Origin: Arctopsyche grandis
Lineage: Eukaryota; Arthropoda; Insecta; Trichoptera; Hydropsychidae
Assembly (NCBI RefSeq): GCF_051622035.1
Contig: NC_135366.1
Span: 4,185,001 to 4,249,000 of the forward strand
DNA: 64,000 bases
Direction: 5' to 3'
Shown piece by piece: positions 1 through 13,043 of this stretch (positions are counted from its first letter, which is position 1; each line of letters starts with the position of its first letter). A program made the translations under genes and the position numbers. The notes under the pieces were generated by a model, which saw only the letters and a program-made list of their open reading frames with translations, ran no database searches and had not been told where the DNA came from.

Positions 1-138
1 GATATTTTGTACGCTACTGGTTTTAAAAGCCCAAAATCGTCGTTGGCTTGGTCCGTACGCAGCATTATGGTGCGTACGCACCAGGCCAATGAATGGCACC
101 ACAGGTCAACTTTTGAAACCAGTGGCGTACAAAATATC
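1..138. repeat. Foldback MITE-like palindrome
   Basis: The first bases (GATATTTTGTACGCTACTGG) are the reverse complement, with two mismatches in 29, of the bases ending at 138. The inner parts also pair (TTGGCTTGGTCCGTACGCA against its complement around 75-95), so the whole segment folds on itself. It looks like a small non-autonomous DNA transposon. It starts at base 1, so its true left end and any target duplication may lie outside the window. It would sit in the next intron of the kelch gene. Confidence 0.6.
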
Positions 139-267
139 GAAATAAAAATTTAATTAAAAAATTCAAATTAAATATCATTTTGTGTATAACACGTATTTTT
201 CAACAATATGTAATTTGGTCCTTAAAAATAATCAGTTCATCGTGTGTTTACCCAATTAGGCACTTAC

Positions 268-2207
268 ATGGCATGGGTTTTCCATAAGTCCAACTATTCG
301 TTTTAGGGTCGTAAATCTCTGATGAATTACTACGATAATTCATAAACTTATTTATTCCTCCAGTGACGTAAATTTTTCCGTCCAATACATTAATAGCGTG
401 CTTATATCGTTTTTCGAGCATTGGAGCCATAAATGTCCAGCTATCTGTTTTTGGGTCGTACCTTAAATGAAATGTAAATGATTATTATATTATGTACATC
501 ATCATGGCTCATCAGTAGAGACACGTATTTTGGGCATTTTGCCACAAATGCTAAGATTCGGAATATATTCTAATAGATGCTAAATTCGTAAAATATGCGA
601 ATATATGCTTAAATAATAAACAAGAGTGAAAATTGCATGAAATTTATAAAATTAATAAACAATTTAGAAGGGTATTCCTATTCATTTGCCCATTTATTAT
701 GTGAAGAAATTGAGTGGATGAAACAAAGCTTGCAGTTTACCATAGACGGTGTTTTTCCTGTCGAAACCAAGCAACTGTTTTTGTCTACTACTGTAACCAA
801 AAAAGGCAGTTGGAGCTAGACTATCCAAAAAGCGTCTTAAAACTAGAATCGCATTCAAGACTAAATAATCCATCTGTGGCAGGTACAAAATCTAATAGAA
901 ACAGTTTTGTTTTTTAGGAACCTGCCATTGTTTAATGTATTAACAGACTCAATGTTTGGAAGGATATCTACACTTTTTTAGACAATTGATAGAGAATAAT
1001 AAAAGTGTATATATTGCTATTATTGATGGCAACAAAAATTAAATATGAAGAGTTTGGTTGTGCAGCTCTAAAATCTATTTATATCTCTAAAGTGTGGATG
1101 TTGAAAGGTATTTTAGTAAATACAATCTAATTAATTGTTACCGATCATCCCACGAATCTCAAAAAAGAATATATAGAAATATGCTCCATGTTGAGTTTAA
1201 ATAAATTTTAATTGGTATTGTATTTTTATATTCATATTTTTTGTCTTTGTATTTTTAATATTGTTGTTTTTTTTCTTTGTAATTTTAATTCCAAAACATT
1301 GTTTTTTAATTGTTGTGTTGTAAATTTTATTAAAATTCATCGAAATTTAATATTTTTAATGCCCTAAAACGCTGAAATGCAAAATGAAAATGCTAAAATT
1401 GACAAAAACAGATGCCCAAAATATGTGTATATACGTAAATACTCATTAGTATGAAACATGCACATGTACATACATAGAATGAGCGATGAACGAAAGTAAA
1501 TTCAATAATACCTCTCAACTGTGTCAAGTATTTCAAAGCCTTCCCCTCGACCACCAGTCACGTAAATATACCCATCAATTTCAGCGATTTGTACATAATT
1601 TCTTTTTTGGCCCATCGGTGCCAGATTAGAACATGTCCTTTTTGTCAGGTCGAAAAGTACGACCTTGAATTTATGAAATTTAATTATGATGTTTAAGTTG
1701 AATAATAATAATATTATATAAATTTTGCAGCAATAAATATACCTCATTCGAATATTCGTCGGTGTTTGTTTTCCCACCGAACATTAATATTTTTCCATTG
1801 TACACAAAAGGCGAGCACATTTTTTTCGGTTGTAGATGAATTCTCGCAAAAATTGACCACAAATCTTTATCCGGATCGTAAACTTCCACGACACACACTC
1901 TCTGAAAAATCAGTATTATTCAAAATATTATATTCAACTGTTCTTAGTTGTGTGATATTATATTTATTGTGTTTGTACCGGTTGTCTAATGTTATACCCA
2001 AAACTTATCATTGTATACTCTTCATTCGACTTCGAATTTTCTCCCGTCGCTACGACTGTGAAAATGAAAAAATAGCATGAAATTACATACATATGTTTAT
2101 AATTTCACATCAGACTACTTGTCATTTAATATATTACCAGTTTCCGAATGACCGAAGGTAACAACAGCCAACAACGTTAAGACAGATATACTTTTAAAAA
2201 CGATCAT
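268..2207 (-). CDS. Secreted kelch-repeat protein, 5' part, five exons (partial)
   Basis: Five exons join in phase on the minus strand: 2207-2138 (ATG at 2207), 2055-1979, 1901-1743, 1663-1512 and 461-268. Intron phases are 1, 0, 0, 2 and 1, with donors such as GTAAGT (267-262) and acceptors TTTCACAG and TTTTTCAG. The product so far is 217 residues. It begins with a hydrophobic signal peptide (MIVFKSISVLTLLAVV, then polar residues), followed by about three kelch blades marked by MFGGK, YVTGGR and YVTGGI and by W residues in the YDPxxxxW pattern. No BTB or BACK domain precedes the blades, so this is not an ordinary cullin-3 adaptor; the leader suggests export. The last donor is open, so more blades must lie left of the window. 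Kelch propellers bind proteins or sugars; the ligand here is unknown. The 461/1512 intron carries a transposon remnant. Confidence 0.75.
521..1428. mobile_element. Probable non-autonomous DNA transposon in kelch intron
   Basis: Bases 521-537 (ACACGTATTTTGGGCAT) recur as an inverted copy at 1412-1428 with one mismatch. The 0.9 kb between them is AT-rich with no convincing open frame. It lies wholly inside the intron between the last two visible kelch exons. I see no clear target-site duplication, so the family is undetermined. Confidence 0.4.
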
Positions 2208-3413
2208 CTTGTATTTACAATATATAGGTATGTATGTAATAGACAACGAACGGTTACTGTGAAATATTGTATTTTTCAAGTGTGATATTCTATTTAAGAT
2301 ACTAACTATAATATATCAGAGGTCAGTGCTACAAATTTAAGACATAATAGTGGAGGTCACCAGATAAATATGTATGTACGTATTATCTTATAATAAGTAT
2401 GTGTGGTTGTGTATTTTTGGAGATCATTTGAATACTCATATAAAACTGAAATGTAATATCATTTACTGAATTGTTTATCGAAATAACATTTTTTTTAATG
2501 TTCAAGTTGACCGAGAGTGGTACCTCCCGCATAGTGATTCTGATTCTGATTTTCATTTCTCGAGAAATAACAATTTAACTTCTTAAATTTCTCGAGAATT
2601 CTCGATAAATTTTGATAAATGAAAACATGTGTATAACACAGTAAAGTATCGTTTATTCGACATAATTGCATTCAAGAATACAAATATATCTTTTGGCATT
2701 ATTGGTATGTGTGACATAACGTATTTACGCGCGAATACAACTCTCTCGCTGGGAGAGTTACTGGCGTACTGGGATACGTTTGCTCGTTCTTCCAGGTGCG
2801 TTCGTTCCGTGGTGGGGGTCAAAGGGAACAGAATGGCTAACCTGGGATGTCTTGTAGTTGTCGTGAAGGTTCCTGATTAGAATCCTCGTCTCGTCTATAG
2901 CTGCCGCGCAGCTGTTGTGAAACTGGCTCTCGGGTCACCTGGTCGGTCTTCTAGCGGCTGATGCTTCTAGACTTTTCCGGAGCGCTTGGTGACCACGGAA
3001 AGGTTAACCCGCGCGGGGTTAGGAAATGCGTGGAGATACAGGTGACGAACTGTTGGAACTCAGGGGAGGGAGTGATGATACACTCAACCGTCCCGCGGTT
3101 CTTCAATAAGATCTCTGGGCACGTCTTCGGTGGAGACGGCTCGGAAGAGGTCGAGGGGGGGGGGGACGATCGAAGTGCGAATGAAGGAGAATCCGCCCTC
3201 GTCTCCTTTCCCGCGGCAGGAGTGTTTCCACTCTAAAATAAGGGCTAATGTTGCCACTGATGGGACAGCTGGGAGAACGTCACGTTGCATATGTAATTTT
3301 TGTTTGTATTATCTTAGTGTATACATAATTAAAATAAAAAAAAAAACTAGTTAAGCATTTCAATTTTATTTTGTTAATTATAACGTTAATTTACATAACT
3401 TTATCTTTTATGA
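2208..3413. other. Gene-free stretch with a GC-rich island
   Basis: This lies upstream of the kelch start. Most of it is AT-rich, but about 2700-3290 is clearly GC-rich with a run of G at 3156-3166. Frames there are open only because of composition, and none resembles a protein I know. On the minus strand an AATAAA lies near 2653. The island could be an old solo LTR, but I could not pair its ends. Confidence 0.35.
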
Positions 3414-5071
3414 CAGCGGTTTTCAACCTGTGGTACGCGTACCACTTGGTGGTACGCGGTTGATGGTTGGTGGTACGCGAAAAAAAATCAGTAATGGCGG
3501 ACATGCAGGAATGAATGATTTACAATCATAAAAATCAGCTGATAACTAAAAATAATTGTATGTGATGTATGTATGTAAGCTTATTGTAAAAAACTAAATG
3601 TATGTAAGCTTATTGTAAATCATATTAACAATTAGATACAACATAACTTCTTATTGAATACTTATCTCGCAGATAAAACAGACTGAGGAGATATACAGTG
3701 AAATGTCAGATTTGACATATTTGGCCAAAAATCAATATACATCGTGTATTACATTACATGAAGCTAGACGCCAAATTTGAAATTTATATATACATATAAG
3801 AGTTAAAACTATAAATATTTAAATATTAGAGATAACGAGAACCTATAGAGCAAATTTTATAAAATATAGAGTGAATTATAGGCGTTTAAGCAATTAAAAT
3901 CTGAAATAGCATATCAAGGCGAAAAGGTTGAAGATAGAATATGGTAGCCTTACGTACCGTCATAAACGTCACCGTATCCGAGATTCTGGATATTTTTTAC
4001 GCATTGTATACGATATTTTATCTCCAACGTAATGGCAGACGATACATTTACGTATATTGATGACCAAAATGAGCAATATGGCAAAGTATGAAAACGATCG
4101 GATAAGAGATAAAAATGACCACTGACACGAAAGCCATGTGAAACGTAAAGGAGGTATGTAAAAATAGAAATATTTTTTATATCATTAATAAACAATGTCT
4201 TAATTATTCATCGTCGACGTCGATATGTACAGTTGATGATCGAAAATCTGGCAATCGATACGTTTTCCTCAGATCCGGCATTAAATTTACCGCGTTAACG
4301 CTTCAATAAATAAATACTTGAATTTGACACTTGAGAGCAACTCGATAATGATATTTAATGTTGCAGATAAAATTGAAAGTATGAGTAGAAAATTAGATTA
4401 TGGAATCTATGTATGTATCGAAAATGATCAAACTGAAGTATTTGAAACTTTACATAATTTCTTAACTGAAAACAAGAATTGTATGTCTCGGGATATACGC
4501 GAAAAAATAATTGAACATTTATTAGGGATGAAATCGTCTTTAACGCAGTGCTTCCCCAAACCTTAAGAAGCAAACAATTGGATTTAAATCTCCCTTTGAT
4601 AATGATCATTTTCGGACAGCTAGCAAGGAAAAAGAGAACTTGATTGAACTTTCAAATTATAGCATTTAAAAACTGCATTCGAAATAAATAAGGTTATTAA
4701 TTTTTGGCTAGGTATTAGTGAAGAATATGAACAGCTTTCTGACATAGAGCTTATTAGCGATAAACGGTTTTTATTAAAACCATATATCAATAATAGAAAT
4801 ATGACAAAATAGTAGATAAATATATTAAACTTTGCGCATATTATAATAGTGACTCCGCAAATAACTTTTTTGCCACAAAATTTCTTAACAAAAACAGATC
4901 TACATATTGCGTGTATCCTGTCTTCATATTCCTTACCATGCAAATACTATATATAATAATTACACTTGCAAAAAGAAATTTCATGATATACAATAAGTTG
5001 TATATGGTGGTACAATTTAGCGCTATGTACTACCAAGTGGTACGTGAGTCAAAATAGGTTGGGAACCGCTG
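3414..5071 (+). mobile_element. hAT-type DNA transposon, decayed
   Basis: Terminal inverted repeats CAGCGGTTTTCAACCT (3414) and AGGTTGGGAACCGCTG (ending 5071) are typical of hAT elements. They are flanked by an 8-bp duplication, TTTTATGA / TCTTATGA (7 of 8). Plus-strand frames between about 4318 and 4810 still read as a transposase C-terminal half (FETLHNFLTENKNCMSRD, then FKSPFDNDHF and LIELSN, then INFWLGISEEYEQLSDIEL), resembling ZBED/SCAN-associated hAT transposases. The pieces are in different frames with stops, so it is inactive. Confidence 0.8.
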
Positions 5072-5637
5072 TCTTATGACATTGATTTTATTTTATTATT
5101 ACATATGTATGAATTAATATTAGATACATTTAGCACTACTCCCATATATATGTCCATTTTTATAATTTTTTTAATTACAAATAAATTTAATTTAATTGTA
5201 AATTATCTCCTAAGCCTTCTTTTTTTGTCCTAGTCAAAAAATATTTTGATCTAATATAAAAATAAAATGGCCCAATTTCATATTTTTACATAGTCCTTGG
5301 AATGTGAATAAACGATGATTTCATTATCCGATAATTGAATACTGAATCCTACGGCATGGACCTGCTCGTGATTTCCAGCTGTGATGGGCGAATCTTCTCG
5401 TCACTGTTAATTCGCACGATCTTATTATTTTAAAAAGTTTCTTTTTCATTTCTTCAAACATGAAAAAGAACCACTGTCAAACTTTTTTTTAATTAAAATT
5501 ATATTTAAAAATACTGCCATTACGGGATTTACCCTTGAGCGACACCCATGGTATCAAACTTATACATACACAATTAAATTAAAACATTATTAATTTTAAA
5601 TTATATTCAAATAGTGGTGATAGTAGTATGTAGGATG

Positions 5638-5855
5638 TTTTTGCCAATTTGATGAGGAGTTATTTCAACAATAAATGAAGATAAATTTCAACTTGAAGTC
5701 ATAAATATCCAAATCTGACCAGCAGCACTGCAGAAATACTCTTAATAAATTCTTTTAAATGGAGGTCAACCCAGGGCTCAAGCCCGGGCAATGCAACCTC
5801 GCAGTGGTTAGCATTAACGCAAGCACCGAGCCATACCACCGGCTTCAATACGTCA
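5638..5855 (-). repeat. tRNA-derived SINE copy (5' part)
   Basis: On the minus strand this begins with a tRNA-like head (TATGGCTCGGTGCTTGCG as A-box region; inverted GCCCGGGCTTGAGCCC near the B-box position). It continues through the family's core: AGTGCTGCTGGTCAGA-like at about 5718 and a diverged TTGCCAATTT at 5641. It is a diverged copy of the SINE seen more completely at 53086-53503. Confidence 0.55.
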
Positions 5856-6409
5856 ACATAAGGATAAAATCTCACTGAAAACACTGCATGGGGTGAATTT
5901 TGACAGTATAGATTATTTATTTATTTAAAAATTTGCCATAGTGACTTTACAGAGTAGCTCCAAGTCGTCACTATGGCTACATACAAAGAAAATTATACAA
6001 TAAAATGCAAATATATTAATTAAAAACAAATATGGATAAATATAAAATATAAAAATATAAAATATAAAAATACAAAATTATGAAATATAAAAATATGAAA
6101 TATAACATGTTATAAGGTGCTACGATCTCAAACTAAACAGAACCTCAACCAGATCAGTATATGTATTTTAGATCTAATCCAATCTAATAGAATCTAATGA
6201 ACAAATCCAATCTAATAGAAATCCGGTTGAGGAGCTTGATGCCCCTGGCGACAGGGTACGAAAGCATTAAATTGGTACGTGCCTCAGGTGAGAAGAACAA
6301 TTCGCGGTATCTAGTATGCATGTTAACTATCTTAAAAAAAACACACCTTTACCTTTTTAAGAACACGCAGGAAGGTTAATACTGTTCTGTCTTAAAGAAA
6401 TACCAATTG
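5856..6409. other. AT-rich spacer with simple repeats
   Basis: Between about 6005 and 6115 there is degenerate ATAAAATATAAAAAT repetition, and near 6175-6220 a short AATCTAATAGAATC reiteration. I see no gene. This is the 3' flank of the first NB-ARC/ankyrin copy. Confidence 0.5.
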
Positions 6410-9400
6410 CTAATTGTCTTTTTCATGGGCCGAATTTAAGCAATCTCTGATTTTCGGACTACGACAACTATTGGCAATCATAAGTGGAGTGATTCCATAT
6501 GAATTGATGGCATTAAAGTCGCCTCCATATTGAAGAAGCAACTTGACACAGGAAAGTTCGGTATGTATAACTGCCATATGAAGAGAAGTATAACCATCAT
6601 CATCAGACATATTGGGATTGGCCCCGTTCTCTAATAGGAGCTTGACAGTCTCTATTGTCATGTTGATGACTAGTTCGACGCGTTCGTGCTTATTAAATAA
6701 AATACCCATAGTATTTTGTAATCGACATACCCCTGTATATAACTCCAAAGTTTTCAAAGTAAAAAGAAGCGGTGTACATTTAACTTTATCAAGCAGGTTT
6801 ACATCGATTCCATTTTGTATGAAAAACAAGACGCCATCTTTATTTCGCCCTTCTGCAGAATAGTGCAAAGCAGATCTTCCAGATTTATCCTTAGCGTGGA
6901 TGTTCAATCCTTTATCAACCAACAGTTTAAGTGTATCGGAATTGCACCTGTTGGCTGCAAAATGAAGTAAATTTTTTCCGTTTTTGTCGAATGATTTTAT
7001 GTCGGCTCCATTTTCCAATAAAGTAAAAATAGATTCAGATTTGCCATGATAAGCTGCGACAAAAAGTGCATTTTTTTTATCAATCGACGGTATATCTAAA
7101 ATTAATTTAAAAAGAGCTTCATTGCCATTTTCAGCTGCAAGGTGAATTGGACTTTTACCGTACATATCGAAAATGTTAATATTTGGACTCTTTGTCAGAA
7201 TCATTTTAATGATACATTCGTAGTTACACAATATTGCACAGTGAATTGGAGTAAGACCGTCAATATCGCGAATATCAATATTTGGATCCTTTGCTAGAAT
7301 CATTTCGCAAATAGTCTCATTATTTTTTTCAACTGCATAGTGAAGTGCAGTTTTTGATAAATTATCAGCAACATTGATATTTGGCTTTTTTGCCAAAGTC
7401 AAACTAAAAATCGCCACATTTTGTAGACAAACTGCATGGTGAAGAGGAGTTTTTCCATGTCTATCTACAATGTCTATATTTTGAAGCTGTGCTAAAAGCA
7501 TCTCCCAGATAACAAGATTTTGATTTTCAATCACGTAGTGAATCAAAGTTTTACCGAATTTATCGGGAATGTTGATATTTGGGCCCTTTGCCAACAACAT
7601 CTTGCAGATAGACTCATTATCATTTTCGGCTGCATAGTGGATTGCAGTTTTTCCGTCATTATCGACAAAATCGATATTTGGGCTATGCGCTAAAATCATT
7701 TCGCACACAGTCTCATATTGATTTTTAACTGCATAATGAATAGGAGTTTTTCCGACTTTATCGACAGCGTTGATATTTGGGCTTTTCGTCAAAATCATTT
7801 TGCAAACAGCTTCATCGTTTTTTAAGACTGCATAGTGAATTGGAGCTATGCCATAATTATTGACGATGTTGATATTTGCTCCATTATCTAAAAGAAGTTG
7901 AAGCACATTTACGTTCGCTTTCTCTATAGCATAATAAATTGGAGTCATATGGCGAGAATCACAGATATCTATTTCAATATTACAGGTTAACAGTATTTCC
8001 ATCACTCTATTGTCACCATTTTCGGCAGCGAAATGTAAAATATTTTCTTTATTTTTCCCAAATTTAAGATTCAAATATTGGAGATTTTTCTTGAGCAAAT
8101 CTTTTATTAATGTCTCACATATTGCATAGTTTTTTTGAAAAATACCACTTCTCAGCTCTGCATGGAACATTAGTTCGTCATTGCCATATGGTTTCAGTAT
8201 ACTGACAACTTTTGGATGACCGTTTAAAACAGCTACGTCTAATGGGGTTTGTCCTATTATCTCATAATCAGCAAGGGATTCATCTATGCCGTACAAGAAT
8301 TTAACTACTTCGTCTCGTCCCTTAGAGGCCGCACTATAAAGTGCATTCCTAATCTTTCCCAAATTTGCACCTTTTTCTAATAGAAATTCAACGACGTTTT
8401 TGTTTCCACTTTCAATTGCGTTTTCTATTGGAGAACGTCTTGATCCGCTTTTGCAATCGACATCAATTTTCATCGTAGAGTTTTCCCAAATCTTTTTAAT
8501 TGCGATGCAATCGTCTCGATACGCAGCCAGTAAATGCAATGGGCTATTTCTATTCGTACCATATTTTGATTCACAGTAAAATTTGCTCAACAATTGGGAA
8601 TATTCACTTGCATATTCCCAGACGCAAACTGCATGCTCTTCATAATCGCTATTATCCAATAAATTTAAAGCATCCTCCAATGTGCTTTCTTCCTCATTTT
8701 TTATTCTCAAATTCAGTCTAGTAACTTGTTGCACCAGACGATGCACATTAACTCTGCCATTTACTAAATTTATAACCGAATATTCATCCAACAATTCGAT
8801 TGCTCCTCTCAGCTTTTCAATATCTGATTCTAGCTTGCAAAATAAATCGACCACTTGAATATCGTCTGGTGATAAGTAGGAAATTATTTGAAAGATTTTT
8901 ACGGCCAGCTCACCAAAATCTGTATCTTTTTTTATTCTATCTAAAGATATCTGCCAGGTCGTGGTTAAATTTTGATCATAAACGTCGTCTTTTTCAATAG
9001 GACCTGAATTAAGCAGCAATTCTTCTTGTTCTTTGAATAAAATTAAATAGTCTGCAATCGAAAACTTCTTTTCTTGACTCCATTTTCCAATTATTTTATT
9101 TCTTCGCTTTATATAACTGGTGGCCTGTTTTAAGGCCAGAGGTAAATTACCTAGCTGCTTGGTTAATTTCTTGACATTATCTTGATTTTCATAAGTCAAA
9201 ATATTGCTCACGTAATCATTAGCATCCTTTTCGGAAAATACCTCCAATGAAATCATTTCGAATTCACCATTATCGCCAGCATCCCAATCTTTACGTCTCG
9301 ATGTTATCAAAGTATATATATGTCTATTAATAGATGATCCTTTGAAGATGTAATCTTTAACATCGTCGTAATCTTCGACGTTGTCCAGGATAATTAGCGA

Positions 9401-10998
9401 TTTATTTTTGTTGTTAAGATGTCTGTAGATATCTTGGACTATTTCTTTTATGCCTCTATCCTGTTTTCGCGTTTCTTCTGAACTTTGATTCTGTTCCCCT
9501 GTTTCCTTCTCAATGCCCAAATTTATAGCTAAGTCTTTGAAAGACTTGACGATGTTTTCCACTTTTTCAGACTTAATGAATACAATATTATAATAAAATG
9601 TTGAATAATCCAAAGCATATTTCATGGCAAGTGTAGTCTTTCCAATTCCTCCGAGACCGGTTATTGTAGCTGCTTGAGAAATGATTGTCGTCTTTTGACG
9701 TTCTGTTAATTTTGTGTGTAGATTTTGTAGTTCTTCTCGTCTTCCAGCGAATGATGCAACGGGGTCGAATAAACCAAATATAATTGGTTTTTCAACACCA
9801 TAACTATTTTCTTTCGATAATGTTATTTCATTTGTGAATTTTTTGAGGTTTTCATATATTTCATGTCTCATTTTTTGTGTTTCCGTTTTAAATATCTCTC
9901 TCGTAATTTTGTGCTCTAAATTTATCGTATTTGTAATGTTATACGATTGTCGATTTAAAACGTTTATTATCTCATCATACTGTTCCTCATTTTCATTTTT
10001 ATTGAATTGCTTCATATTTTCGATGTCATCCTTTATTTCTTCGAGTATTTCCAATGATTTTTTCCGGTTGAAATTTTCATCATCATTATTGATTCTTTTA
10101 AAAATTATATCTCTTTGTTGTAGATAGATTGAGTCAGCAGTATAATTGAATTTTAGCTCTGGTTCGTTTACAGTTTCATATTCACTGCCTAAAATTTCAT
10201 CATGGAAAAGTTGACGGTAATAATACAGTTCACATTCCGATTCTTTTGATTTGTAAAATTCAAATTCATCAAGACTTTTCTTTTTGACAATTCCGGATTT
10301 TTATACAAATGCTCTATGTTCCAATCTAGTTCGAAGTCATCGGATTTGTATTTTATATCATATTTGGATTTCCTTTTGAAAATTCCAACTCTAGTGGGAA
10401 CTTTATCGATGAAATCTTTTTTGGATTTTCCGTACACGACGTTTCTGGCTTCTAGCTTATTCTTAGGCATTTCCTCCGATGAAGACTCTTGGGTGCTGCC
10501 ATTATTTTTAACAAAGTTCAGAAATCTGTGAGCAGCGTCTTTTCCAAGTTTTATCATGGCAGAACGAGGTCCATGTTTATTGGTGATACCCATAAATTGG
10601 CGTTCGAAGCTTTGGAAAACATCTATACCAATTTTCACGAAGAGATCTCTTCCTCCTTGTTTGTCCTGCCGAAGACTGTAAGCTAAGTCTGCATACGAGT
10701 AGCTTTTCTTTTTATAATACTTTTCAAATGGCACACTTATAGGACTATTTAATAGTTTGGCTATCTCCTCAACACCTGTAAATTGTTTTACACTAATACC
10801 GATAACTTTTGCAACGACTTGTGGAAATTTGCCCGATTTTTTCACTTTATTTTCTATGATATTCAAATGAAATTCCAACATGGTTTCTATTTCCATAACA
10901 AAGTATGATACAAAATAAAAGAGGCGATCCTCGAAAGATTCCCCTTTATCAATTTCTAAGGCAGAAGTAGACTCGGATTCGTTCGAAATAGAAGTCAT
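6410..10998 (-). pseudogene. NB-ARC/ankyrin (NLR-like) protein, copy 1, single frameshift
   Basis: Starting at ATG 10998-10996, this matches its neighbour at 13308-18467 almost base for base for about 232 codons. The frame then breaks in a T-run (five T at 10298-10302; six at 17766-17771 in the neighbour). From there it stays open to the stop at 6410. Ignoring the slip, the product is about 1,529 residues: N-terminal family domain, predicted coiled-coil linker, NB-ARC (FAGRREEL, GLGGIGKTT P-loop, SLIILDN Walker B, TLITSRR, NLPLALK, VNVHRLVQQ) and about 20 ankyrin repeats. Its last ten or so repeats differ from the neighbour and include irregular ones (about 6600-7100). A TTG codon at 10054 is no evidence for a separate start; the reading frame simply continues from the slip. 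With one homopolymer error as the only lesion, it could be a very young pseudogene or an assembly error in an intact gene. Confidence 0.85.
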
Positions 10999-11454
10999 CG
11001 TGAGTTTGGATAATTTCTGCAAATATAACACCAACGTTAAAAAATCAACTCTTATATTTTGTAACACAGAATTAAACAGTTATTATCATCGAGTAATTAA
11101 TTTGACCCTCACATTTCAATGAAACATTCATATAACTGTCGTTGTTAAACGAGACTGGTGCAGCGATGTTTACATTTAAGTTCATAACGAGTTCTGAAAT
11201 TAAATAAAATTTACATTTAATAGATGTTTTTTTTATTTATGAAAAATCAATAGACAAAATATGTAGAAATGCATAAAAATATAGAATAATTAGAACAAAA
11301 TAAAATAACATCTCAGACCAATTATAGATTTTTACAAATTACATGGTACATATAGACAAACAAATGAATAAAAACTAAAACACGACTAAATAGTTCATAA
11401 CTAAACATTAAGTGATATAATATTGGATAAAGATTATTTATGTATAATATAAAT

Positions 11455-11870
11455 AGAAAATGGCTCAATTAATCAAGACTCTCCTGATGGCAGTACTGAA
11501 TTGATGCAAGGAAATACCGAATAGATCAACGTCATTCAGCTTCCCGTTAAACATACTTAGGGTATTACATACTTACAATATTTTAGGGAATTGGTTTTTA
11601 ATGGATTAAGTGAAAAGAGTGCAACGTGTCTAGAATACCTAACTGGGATCCTGAAATCAAACTTACTCAGTAAATCTGGACAATCAAGGAAACCATTTAG
11701 GAGCTAAAAAAGGAATGTACGTAGCATCAGCGAGTCGTCGCCTGACAGAAAGATTTTTAATGGATAGGAGTTTTAAAATATCGGGAATATTATTATGGGC
11801 ATAGATAAGAAAAGGGTAGTGTAAGGATTTGATAAATTTTAGTTGGACTTTTTCAAGGAATTATGAATAT
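11455..11870 (-). mobile_element. 3' remnant of a Jockey-like non-LTR retrotransposon
   Basis: Minus-strand frames read LEKVQLKFIKSLHYPF, then LLSIKNLSVRRRLADAT, then FRIPVRYSRHVALFSLNP, then LFNGKLNDVDLFGISLHQF before a stop. This is the usual ending of Jockey/CR1-group ORF2 proteins (compare MLERVQRKFLRFLYL in the element at 56172-58856). Frame changes and internal stops show it is decayed and 5'-truncated. Confidence 0.65.
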
Positions 11871-12294
11871 TTTAATCACCCTCTCATTACATAATATTGA
11901 TGATAAGATTTTTACTATATGTAAATCTAGAAAACACACTGTACTCCAAACAAACAACATATTTCAATAAAAAAAAAAACAAATCACCAGATGTGTGTCT
12001 CCATCTTAGACCAGTCTGCGATTTCAAAAAATGTAAAAGTATGTAGTACGGAGTCGTTCGATTGTTACGACTCCTAAAACTCCACTTCTCACGAATTCTA
12101 CTCTGATGCCATAGCCATGTTAATGAACTCACTCCAATTTACTGTAAAATATAAACATATGTATGCTTATCAAAAACCGTGCAAATATTTTTCGCTAAAA
12201 ACATACATATGTATGTAATTGTATTTGACTCAACTTGATATGAAAATCAGGAGTAATTAACACGTGATGTAATGTACATATATATGTAACTATC

Positions 12295-12440
12295 CCGGCA
12301 TGCGTTGCAATGCCACAATAACGCATGCAATTCCCGTTCCCATTCCCGTTCTCGTTCCCGTTCCCGTTCCCGTTCCCGTTCCCATTTGTCGGAAAAACGC
12401 AGGCAGCGAACACATTTGAAATTATTCAATTATTTGTTTA
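12295..12440. repeat. CCCGTT hexamer array in a dispersed repeat
   Basis: Bases 12326-12390 are about ten near-perfect units of CCCGTT. The flank CCGGCATGCGTTGCAATGCC just before it recurs, diverged, next to the similar array at 61854-61907, so both belong to one dispersed element rather than being independent microsatellites. The open frames across it (FPFPFP, NGNGNG, EREREREW) are artefacts of the repeat. Confidence 0.6.
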
Positions 12441-12711
12441 TTTTATCCTAACAACGCACGTCGCGATACGAAAACATTTGAAATTATTGCGTTGTAATGC
12501 CACTCATTCCCGTTTTTCAAGTTTCCGTTCTTCTTTTTGGCCGATTTTTTTCACAGTACAATTTTTATAGATTTTCGGCATTTGCAGTCTTTGATTCGAA
12601 ATCTAGTAGTGATGTACCAAAAGTGAGAATTGAAATCAATTGTCACATGTTTTTTCTATTGATTGTGATGATTTATTGCTTTAAAATACTTACAATTAAT
12701 TATTTAGCGAA

Positions 12712-13043
12712 TTTTAAAAGTCAGAAATATATTATTTTTTTCCGTAATATTATGAGGTTATTTCGCCAATTTTTCACTTTACTTCCAGTATTTCAAAGCA
12801 ATAAAAATCACAGTCAATTGAAAAAACATCTGACTATAGATTTCAGTTCTCGCTTTTAGCACAGCAATACTAAACTTTGAATTAAAGACTGCAAAAGTAA
12901 AAAATCTGTAAAAATTAAACGCTCATATATCTTAAACGAGAGTTAGCCAACAACAATCATTGTCATATTAGAATTCAGTGATTCAAACTTAATAATGATT
13001 AATGAGTCTCCGCTGCGGCTATTTTTGTTGTTGTTGCTCAGTG
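12712..13043. repeat. Partial copy of the CACTGAGCAACA MITE
   Basis: Bases about 12785-13043 match the right part of the element at 53581-53971, including the shared AAAGACTGCAAAAGT and the right terminus GTTGCTCAGTG. The left terminal repeat was not found here, so this copy is incomplete. Confidence 0.55.

Noticed and set aside
2583-3354. Frames in the GC-rich island
   Set aside because: Composition-driven; no homology that I recognise and no splice sites.
12195-12570. FPFPFP / NGNGNG / EREREREW frames
   Set aside because: Translation of the CCCGTT hexamer array.
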